Assembly (NCBI GenBank): GCA_036563875.1
Contig: DATCLO010000103.1
Coordinates: forward strand, 1-64,000
Direction of reading: 5' to 3'
Source of the DNA: ZC4RG29 sp036563875
GTDB taxonomy: Bacteria > Bacteroidota > Bacteroidia > Cytophagales > Cyclobacteriaceae
Length of the DNA: 64,000 nt
A model generated the notes under the pieces. It did no database searches, was not told where the DNA came from, and was given only the letters and a program-made list of their open reading frames with translations. The translations under genes and the position numbers were made by a program. Shown here piece by piece: positions 57,935 through 64,000 of the stretch. The stretch's first letter is position 1. The number at the start of each line of letters is the position of its first letter.

Positions 57935-58409
57935 GATCCAGGTATTGAATGGCGCGATCAAGCATATCGTCGATGTTGTCCGATGTCGAATGCAGTGTGA
58001 GGAACTCACCCTCCAGTGGTTCCCACTGCGACCGGATCAGCTCGTGAACCCGGAGATCGGCCTCGCTGTCTGTACGCGGCTTCGCAAGACGCTCCCGAAT
58101 AACATCATCATCGGCTGATACCATCATCCAGATCAGATTGGGAAAGGCATCATTGAACATGGCGCGAATATCGTTGCGGTAAAAGGTGGCGTCGAAGACG
58201 ATGGACTGGTCCACGTGCGCCTGGGCGCGGCGGATCATTTCGCGATACACGTCCCGCTTCTCGGCGTCGGAGTAGGTACGTTGAGAAAACATCTCGCGGC
58301 GTATCTTGTCGCTGCTGAAATAGACGGCCTTCAGGCGTTCTGCAAGCCGCGCTGCGAAGTAACTCTTGCCGGACCCGGGTAGTCCGCACACTGCCACGAT
58401 CTTACCCAT
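57924..58409 (-). CDS. P-loop ATPase/kinase (COG0645 type)
   Basis: 161 residues from MGKIVAVCGLPGSGKSYF (Walker A GLPGSGKS). Further KAVYFSSDKIRREMF, VFDATFYRN (Walker B region) and RERLAKPR (lid). The zeta-toxin/AAA_33 fold is shared by small-molecule kinases. It overlaps the APH-like gene by 11 nt. In other bacteria both domains form one protein, so the two products likely act together. The frame is open 40 codons further upstream, without family-like sequence. Confidence 0.85.
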   Translation of the reverse strand: MGKIVAVCGLPGSGKSYFAARLAERLKAVYFSSDKIRREMFSQRTYSDAEKRDVYREMIRRAQAHVDQSIVFDATFYRNDIRAMFNDAFPNLIWMMVSADDDVIRERLAKPRTDSEADLRVHELIRSQWEPLEGEFLTLHSTSDNIDDMLDRAIQYLDHDR

Positions 58410-58582
58410 GATGCCAATATACAGAAATTGAAAAGGCACGGACGAGACTGCGTGTAAATACACACTCAGTATTCTAATCCGATCCAGCACTTCGTGGTAC
58501 CGGTTGTAAGAATTTTCTGCCGAATTCATTATATTCTGGCTACTTTAGGTACGTCGTGTACTCTGCTACAGGTAGGAGTTTT

Positions 58583-60544
58583 ATGGTGAGAAGCGTTTTC
58601 GGAATCGCGACCCTCTCTTGCATGGTCATATTCATGGCCAATGCGCAAGAATCCAATCTGTACGAAACCACGCTTCGGCCTATCCTCGAAAAGCGCTGCA
58701 TCGAATGCCACAATACGGGCAACACAAAGGGTGGTGTAAATATTGACAACTACAAAGAACAGGCCCGGGTCGTCAAAGACGGTGCGTTCTGGCTAAAGGT
58801 TCTCGACCAGATCAAGACCCGCGAAATGCCTCCCTCGACTGAGCCACCCCTTCCGGATAACGAATATCAAACTCTCGTATCGGGTATCGACAGTGTGCTG
58901 CAATCCTCCCTTCGGGAACGGGTTCCGGGTCACGTTGTGATTCGCCGCCTTAGCCACACCGAGTATCAATACACAATTCTCGACCTGCTTGGTGTCGAGT
59001 TCGATGCGAAATCCTATTTCCCTTCCGACGCGTCTGGTGGTGGTGGATTTGACAACCAGGGCGGCGCGCTGTTCTTTACGCCATTGAAGTTTGAACGGTA
59101 CTACGACGCGGCCGAACAAATCATCGGACAATTGCGCGCTGACGAGGAGAAATGGCGTGCCATCGTTCCATTTGATTACAAACAAACTTGGTGGCAACGG
59201 CTCGCCAACTGGGTGAAGTCGCTGTTCAGCGACAACTATCGGGAAATTAATGCGCCGGAAGTAGCGGCTGAAAAAGTTATCGTGCCCCTCGCCACAAAGG
59301 CTTATCGACGATTCCTGAGGGAAGATGAAAGGGATCGGCTGATGGAGTTGTTCACATCAGTCTATAACGCGGCGGACACATTGAGCAATCCCCATCGCTT
59401 CAACGATGCTGTCGCGCAGACGTTCAAGGCAGTCCTCGTTTCTCCCCACTTCCTGTATCGTGCAGAAGAGGAGCCGCGGGTAAGGGGCGTATATGAGTTA
59501 AGCAATTTCGAGCTTGCAACGCGCCTGTCGTATTTCCTCTGGTCGAGCATGCCTGACGACGAACTTTTCACACTCGCGTATCTCGGAAAACTTCAGGATA
59601 CACTGGTGCTGGAGCAGCAAGTGAGGCGCATGCTGGCCGATCCGAAAGCGAAACGATTTGCCGAAAGCTTCGCTACACAATGGCTTGGAGTTTCAAAACT
59701 GCTCGAAAACACGCAGATCGTGGATCCTGAACGCTTCCCGGAATTCGACATGACTATCAGGAAAGCGTTGTATCGGGAAACAGTTGAGTATTTCTACTAC
59801 GTACTCACGGACAGTCGGAATATGTTGGAGCTCATCAACAGCAACTACACTTTCGTCAACGAAGATCTCGCTAAGTATTATGGTATTGAAGGTGTGACAG
59901 GATCGGACTTCCGGAAAGTAGACGTAACTGAACGCTGGCGTGGAGGCGTGTTGGGTATGGCGGGCGTGTTGACAACGACATCGCTGCCTACCCGAACCAG
60001 CCCTGTATTGCGTGGCAAATGGGTAATGGAACAGCTCCTTGGCGTTTCACCACCACCACCCCCTGCCGAGGTTGCTGAATTGCCCAAGGACGAAGGCACG
60101 CACAGCGCAGTGGGATTGAGAAAGCTGCTGGAACGACACCGTTCTGACCCGGCATGCTTCTCCTGTCACGTCAAAATGGACCCGCTCGGACTCGGGCTGG
60201 AGAATTTTGATGCTATCGGACGTTGGAGAGAGTCTTACGGTGCTGCACCGATTGATCCGTCCGGTGTGCTTGCGGACGGACAAAAGTTTAACGGACCCGT
60301 AGAGTTGAAAGAACTGCTGTTGCAGGAAAAACAAAGAATCGCCCGGAATTTTTCTTCGCGAATGTTGTCGTATGCGCTTGGCAGGTCAGTCCTGTTTACA
60401 GACGAACCCGCGCTGCGGGAACTGGAGGAATGTTTGATCAAGAACAACTTCGATCCGCATCCGTTCATCGCGACACTTGTGAAGAGTTACCCCTTCCGAA
60501 TGAAGATCAATGATTTCAGGAAAAAAGTGGATGAAATAATATGA
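58583..60544 (+). CDS. DUF1592/DUF1588-type secreted cytochrome (PSCyt1-DUF1587-DUF1595-DUF1592-DUF1588-DUF1585)
   Basis: 653 residues. Signal peptide 1-20 (VIFMANAQ). A first heme motif CIECH (Cys39-His43) in an N-terminal PSCyt1 domain, then DUF1587 (RRLSHTEYQYTILDLLGV), DUF1595/DUF1592 (FELATRLSYFLWSSMPDDELF, FAESFATQWLGVSKL), and DUF1588/DUF1585 with a second heme-type motif CFSCH (Cys525-His529, DPLGLGLENFDAIGRWRE) and YALGRS. Common in Planctomycetes and some Bacteroidota; activity unknown. AGGAG sits 4 nt before the ATG. Overlaps the DUF1552 gene by 4 nt, its standard partner. Confidence 0.9.
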   Translation: MVRSVFGIATLSCMVIFMANAQESNLYETTLRPILEKRCIECHNTGNTKGGVNIDNYKEQARVVKDGAFWLKVLDQIKTREMPPSTEPPLPDNEYQTLVSGIDSVLQSSLRERVPGHVVIRRLSHTEYQYTILDLLGVEFDAKSYFPSDASGGGGFDNQGGALFFTPLKFERYYDAAEQIIGQLRADEEKWRAIVPFDYKQTWWQRLANWVKSLFSDNYREINAPEVAAEKVIVPLATKAYRRFLREDERDRLMELFTSVYNAADTLSNPHRFNDAVAQTFKAVLVSPHFLYRAEEEPRVRGVYELSNFELATRLSYFLWSSMPDDELFTLAYLGKLQDTLVLEQQVRRMLADPKAKRFAESFATQWLGVSKLLENTQIVDPERFPEFDMTIRKALYRETVEYFYYVLTDSRNMLELINSNYTFVNEDLAKYYGIEGVTGSDFRKVDVTERWRGGVLGMAGVLTTTSLPTRTSPVLRGKWVMEQLLGVSPPPPPAEVAELPKDEGTHSAVGLRKLLERHRSDPACFSCHVKMDPLGLGLENFDAIGRWRESYGAAPIDPSGVLADGQKFNGPVELKELLLQEKQRIARNFSSRMLSYALGRSVLFTDEPALRELEECLIKNNFDPHPFIATLVKSYPFRMKINDFRKKVDEII

Positions 60545-61929
60545 GCAAAAAGTGGCACATCTCGCGCCGGAGAATGCTCAAGGGAATGGGGGCATGCATT
60601 GCGTTGCCCTTCCTTGAAGCGATGGCGCTCCCTGGCATGAGTTCTCCGTACAGCGGCACTCCTGGTAGCCCGGTAAGGAATGCGTTTCTGTACCTCCCCA
60701 ACGGAGTTCACCCGCACCTTTGGTCGCCCGAACAAACGGGACGGACCTTCGAGCTGTCGCGCCAGCTGTCGCCTTTAAAGAATGTTAAGGACGACATTCT
60801 GATCCTTGGGGAACTCATGAACAAGCACTCCATCTTCGATGGTGCGGACGGCCACTATGCGAAGACGGCAAGTATTCTTACCTGTCTTCCCATCAAGCAA
60901 ACCATAGGGGATAACATCAGCAGTGGCGGTATCTCTGTCGACCAGGTTATCGCCAATGCCGTTGGCAACGAGACGCTATTCCCCTCGCTGGAATATGGTC
61001 TCGATCGAATTGCCACAGGAGTAGACATCAATGTTGGCTTTACAAGGCTGTATGCGTCGAGCATCTCGTGGAAGACTGCGACGCAGCCGCTTTCAAAGGA
61101 AATCGATCCGCGACTCGCATTCGATCGCCTATTCAGGTCTTTTGTTCCCGGTAAGGCAACGAAGGAAGATCCGTGGAAGCGCAGCGTTCTGGATGCTGTG
61201 ATGGAGGATGCAAAGAACCTGAAAAAGAACCTCGGTCGTTCCGATCAGGATAAGTTGTCGGAATACCTGGAGTCGATCCGCAGCGTAGAGAAGCGCATTT
61301 CCAGTGAGGCCAACAAGGAAAAATTTGCTGCAAACATCACACCCGACATTGTCAAGGAACTCGTGAGACTCGATCAGGACATCGACGAATACGTCGAGAT
61401 GTATGCCGGTGTCGACGTCACCGAAAAGACACGGCTGATGCTCGATATCATGGCGCTGGCCTTCTGGAGCGACGCTACGCGCGTGATCACGTTCATGTTC
61501 GGTAATGCTGTGAGCAACCGGAATTTCTCCTTCCTGGATGGTGTGAACGGTGCGCACCACTCCATATCACACCACATGGATGATCCGACGCTGATGGAAC
61601 AATACGCGCGAATAACGACGTGGCACGTAGAGCAGTATGCTTACTTCCTTGAAAAGCTGAAGAGTATTAAGGAAGGGGATAAGACTTTGCTCGACAATTC
61701 GATGATCACGTTTGTGTCAGGTCTACGCGATGGCAACCGTCACTCACCGCGCAATGTACCTTTGGTCGTTGCGGGAAAGGCGGGTGGTAAACTCAGGACC
61801 GGGCAACACATCATTTATGAAAAGAATACGCCGCTGGCGAACCTTTACCTGTCGATGCTGCATGCACAAAACATAGAAGTCGAGAGTTTCGGCGACAGCA
61901 CGGGAACGCTGAACGGTATCCTGGTTTGA
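60541..61929 (+). CDS. DUF1552 protein, Tat-exported
   Basis: 462 residues. N-terminus SRRRMLKGMGACIALPFLEAM is a twin-arginine signal. The DUF1552 core follows: NAFLYLPNGVHPHLW, ADGHYAKTASILTCLP, HHSISHHMDD and LLDNSMITFVSGLRDGNRHSPRNVPLVVAGKAGG. The fold is related to alkaline-phosphatase-like (DUF1501) proteins, with conserved His residues for metal. Always found with DUF1592 proteins; probably they act as a periplasmic redox or hydrolytic pair. Confidence 0.9.
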   Translation: MSKKWHISRRRMLKGMGACIALPFLEAMALPGMSSPYSGTPGSPVRNAFLYLPNGVHPHLWSPEQTGRTFELSRQLSPLKNVKDDILILGELMNKHSIFDGADGHYAKTASILTCLPIKQTIGDNISSGGISVDQVIANAVGNETLFPSLEYGLDRIATGVDINVGFTRLYASSISWKTATQPLSKEIDPRLAFDRLFRSFVPGKATKEDPWKRSVLDAVMEDAKNLKKNLGRSDQDKLSEYLESIRSVEKRISSEANKEKFAANITPDIVKELVRLDQDIDEYVEMYAGVDVTEKTRLMLDIMALAFWSDATRVITFMFGNAVSNRNFSFLDGVNGAHHSISHHMDDPTLMEQYARITTWHVEQYAYFLEKLKSIKEGDKTLLDNSMITFVSGLRDGNRHSPRNVPLVVAGKAGGKLRTGQHIIYEKNTPLANLYLSMLHAQNIEVESFGDSTGTLNGILV

Positions 61930-61966
61930 TGATGTGACGACGGGTATGAAGATTCAGATCTAAATA

Positions 61967-63448
61967 GTGGGAAGATTGGGGAAGAGTAAGGGCTTACAGC
62001 CCGTCATTGTCGCAGCAGCGTTTAGTATTGCCATAGTTCTTGCAGTCTTGCCGGCGTTCCGGCCGGACGGCGTGCCTGTGTTCTTGTTGATGGTTGGGCG
62101 GTTCCATCCGCTCATCCTTCATTTCCCCATTGTTCTCATCGTGCTTGCCCTGGTGGCTGAAGGCGTCCGTTGGAAGGGGTGGCTTAAGCAGGCGGATGTA
62201 ATTCTGATCGTGTTGCTTTCAGCGGCGTCGGTCACGACATTAATCTCAGTGATGGCCGGCTTCCTGCTGTTTGCCTCCGGAGAGTATGCCGGCTTGTTGA
62301 TGGACCGTCATTTTCTCGCGGGCGCGATTACCGGGGCAGCTGTTTTCCTGGCACTTGGCTTTTTCCTGCTCTTCCGAAAAAGTCGACGGTTCTATCCTTT
62401 CTATCTTTCGTCGCTGGTGGTTGGCAATGTGGCCATGGCCTGGACAGGTCATTTGGGCGGCTCAATCACACATGGGGAAGGATACCTCACGGAGTATTTA
62501 CCCTTTCTTGTGAAGGGGAGTCCGTCCGATGCTCCGCGCAGTGAGGCAGAGATGCTGGTATTTGAGGACATGGTCGCACCTGTTCTTGATGCCAAGTGCG
62601 CAAGTTGTCACAATGCCGAGCGTGCGAAGGGAAGATTTCGGACAACATCGCTCAACGAGTTAATGGCAGGAGGGGAAAGTGGAAAGTCGGGGATCGTGGC
62701 TGGAGACACATCACAAAGTGAAGTTTATCAGCGTGTAATTCTTCCTCCGGGTCACTCCGATCGCATGCCGCCGGAAGGCAAGACACCCATGACGGCGGAT
62801 GAGATTGCGCTGCTTGCGCACTGGATTCAAAGGGGTGCTGACCCTGCGTTGCGCGTATCAGAGGTCAGGCAGGACGAAAGCGTTGGGTCTGTGATTGCCT
62901 CCCTTCTGCCCGAGCTAGCACGATACCGGCGCAAGGCTGCTGTGGCGAAGTTGAGGGCGGAAGAACTGCGTGAGGAACTGAAAGTACTTGCTGAAAAACT
63001 TGACGTCATCGTAGAGCCCGACACTATGGCGGACGGGGACACCTATCTGTTGGCGATGAAGTTTCCGCCGGCACCCTTCACGAATGATCAGTTTCGCGAG
63101 CTGGCGCCTTACTCGGACGTCTTTTCGAGAGCATCGTTGGTTTCGAGCGGCATTGATGATGCGGGGTTGTATTACATCAGCCGCATGACGAACCTGCGGA
63201 TATTGTATTTGCAGAAAACGAAAGTTGACGGCAGCGGGCTCATCCATCTTCAGAAACTTCCCAAACTCGAAGTATTGAACCTATCGTTCACAAAAGTCGA
63301 CGACAAAGCCGCACTTGACCTTCTTAATTTCCCTGCCCTGAAAACCGTATACCTTCACGGTACCAACACGAGTCCTGAGGTTGTGGAGGCCCTTCGGAAG
63401 TACAAGCCGAGGTTGGATATTCGAATGGAGGAAGGTCCGTATTTGTAG
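61967..63448 (+). CDS. membrane cytochrome c-like protein with DUF2231-like helices and C-terminal LRR
   Basis: 493 residues from GTG; no ATG precedes the first helix. Five or so membrane segments (about 13-165) with GRFHPLILHFPIVLIVLALV, the DUF2231-like pattern. A cytochrome module follows: CASCH (Cys211-His215), LPPGHSDRMPPEGKTPMTADEIALLAHWI. A coiled coil (about 315-345) and a leucine-rich-repeat block (LRILYLQKTKVDGSGLIHLQKLPKLEVLNLSFTKVDDKA) end the protein. This layout occurs next to DUF1592/DUF1552 genes and may carry electrons between the membrane and these proteins. 37 nt after DUF1552. Confidence 0.82.
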   Translation: MGRLGKSKGLQPVIVAAAFSIAIVLAVLPAFRPDGVPVFLLMVGRFHPLILHFPIVLIVLALVAEGVRWKGWLKQADVILIVLLSAASVTTLISVMAGFLLFASGEYAGLLMDRHFLAGAITGAAVFLALGFFLLFRKSRRFYPFYLSSLVVGNVAMAWTGHLGGSITHGEGYLTEYLPFLVKGSPSDAPRSEAEMLVFEDMVAPVLDAKCASCHNAERAKGRFRTTSLNELMAGGESGKSGIVAGDTSQSEVYQRVILPPGHSDRMPPEGKTPMTADEIALLAHWIQRGADPALRVSEVRQDESVGSVIASLLPELARYRRKAAVAKLRAEELREELKVLAEKLDVIVEPDTMADGDTYLLAMKFPPAPFTNDQFRELAPYSDVFSRASLVSSGIDDAGLYYISRMTNLRILYLQKTKVDGSGLIHLQKLPKLEVLNLSFTKVDDKAALDLLNFPALKTVYLHGTNTSPEVVEALRKYKPRLDIRMEEGPYL

Positions 63449-63474
63449 GTGATCGGTGATCGGTATTCGGTTAT

Positions 63475-63580
63475 GATTAGCGATTAGTGACTTTCGATTA
63501 GCGGATTTGCGATTTGTGGTCCCACACGATGGCGTTTGAGTTTGCCAAATCGCCAATCGCTAATCGCCATTCGCTAATAA
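63475..63580. repeat. GATTAGCGATT-type inverted repeat, second copy
   Basis: Left arm with GATTAGCGATTAGTGACTTT and GATTTGCGATTTGTGG; the right arm has CCAAATCGCCAATCGCTAAT and CGCCATTCGCTAAT. Same family as 55505-55584 and longer. Confidence 0.65.
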
Positions 63581-63650
63581 GTTGTGATCTGGGGGTGGGG
63601 AAAATTTTGTAGATTGAATCGTTGGTCACAGATCATTCGGATGCCATACA

Positions 63651-63727
63651 GCATCCCGTAAGGATGCAATGTTTGTAGAAATGATGTGAAGTGGGAAACG
63701 CGTCCCGTAGGGACGCGATGTTTGTGG
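63651..63727. repeat. two tandem hairpin units GCrTCCCGTArGGAyGC-rATGTTTGT
   Basis: Copy 1 at 63651-63678 and copy 2 at 63700-63727. Each unit is a perfect 7-bp hairpin followed by ATGTTTGTAG or ATGTTTGTGG. Stem changes are compensatory (GCATCC/GGATGC and GCGTCC/GGACGC), so the structure is what is kept. Confidence 0.7.
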
Positions 63728-63734
63728 CTACATC

Positions 63735-64000
63735 ATGCCTATGAGGAAGGTTATTAGTATCGCTCTAATTGCGGGCTACCTTTTCTGGGGTGGTTTCGTG
63801 CTCTATTCCGTTGTAATGCTTTTTCTGTACAATGCGTACTTTGATACGTTTGAGTTCGTTTGTACAGAGGCGAGTGAGTTCCAAATGAATGATTTGACCG
63901 ACAACGGGAAGGTTGCGGTTAGGTATTCCTTCTCTGCGGGGGGTTGTGTGTACCATGACAACGAATCTTTTTTTAAAGAGATCTTGGTGGAGTCAGTTGG
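63735..64000 (+). CDS. hypothetical membrane-anchored protein (partial, 3' end outside window)
   Basis: At least 88 codons from MPMRKVISIALIAGYLFWGG; a second ATG two codons in is equally possible. One N-terminal hydrophobic segment (about 6-35, uncleaved signal or membrane anchor), then a soluble part with two cysteines. I recognise no family, and the rest lies outside the window. Confidence 0.5.
   Translation, partial: MPMRKVISIALIAGYLFWGGFVLYSVVMLFLYNAYFDTFEFVCTEASEFQMNDLTDNGKVAVRYSFSAGGCVYHDNESFFKEILVESV

Overview
The window looks like chromosome of a free-living Bacteroidota, most likely order Cytophagales (a Chryseolinea-like genome is my inference, not a database result). The signs are a cargo protein with a type IX secretion C-terminal domain, a TonB-dependent receptor with a carboxypeptidase-like N-terminal domain, a DUF5777/YceI pair, TAnnTTTG-type -7 promoter elements, few Shine-Dalgarno sequences, and families of short palindromic intergenic repeats. 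I see no phage, integrase, transposase, rRNA or CRISPR array.

Layout. 1-2.1 kb: tail of a PAS-domain protein, a DUF5777/YceI pair and a 67-residue protein. 2.4-7.7 kb: a 1068-residue secreted protein and a membrane-bound CapD/FlaA1-type nucleotide-sugar epimerase/dehydratase. 7.7-13.8 kb (minus strand): a complete SUF iron-sulfur assembly operon (sufB-C-D-S, a SufE, a SufT/DUF59 protein) ending in a bacilliredoxin. 13.8-18.6 kb: an Lrp/AsnC regulator, an unusual class II tRNA-like RNA with its own terminator, acyl-CoA synthetase, a TerB-like protein and a 479-residue protein I do not recognise. 18.8-24.7 kb: AGCS sodium:amino-acid symporter flanked by two copies of a CTATGTG-rich inverted repeat, SixA-type phosphatase, topoisomerase I, a sirtuin and a TlpA-like thioredoxin. 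24.7-31.9 kb: a TPR-type secreted protein, a small unknown, SpmA-SpmB fusion, RsmE, acyl-CoA-binding protein, citrate synthase and an MreB-like actin homologue. 32-36.3 kb: histone-H1-like protein, Gfo/Idh/MocA oxidoreductase and GH78 alpha-L-rhamnosidase.

36.7-51.3 kb is one 13-gene operon for respiratory complex I (nuoA-N, with nuoC and nuoD fused), several junctions being 4-nt ATGA overlaps. Complex I contains many iron-sulfur clusters, so the SUF operon supplies cofactors it needs; citrate synthase and the fatty-acid genes feed the NADH it oxidises.

51.4-64 kb: TonB-dependent receptor plus DUF1080 lipoprotein; a compact promoter/short ORF/terminator unit built like an attenuator; a 167-residue unknown facing a 51-residue zinc-ribbon membrane protein; a dodecin/DUF2267/HPF module preceded by an FNR-type palindrome; a split APH-like kinase and P-loop ATPase pair; and a DUF1592-type cytochrome / Tat-exported DUF1552 / membrane cytochrome-LRR cluster of the sort best known from Planctomycetes. 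The window ends inside a membrane-anchored ORF.

The strongest candidates for something undescribed are the tRNA-like RNA at 14467-14583 and the attenuator-like unit at 54620-54789.
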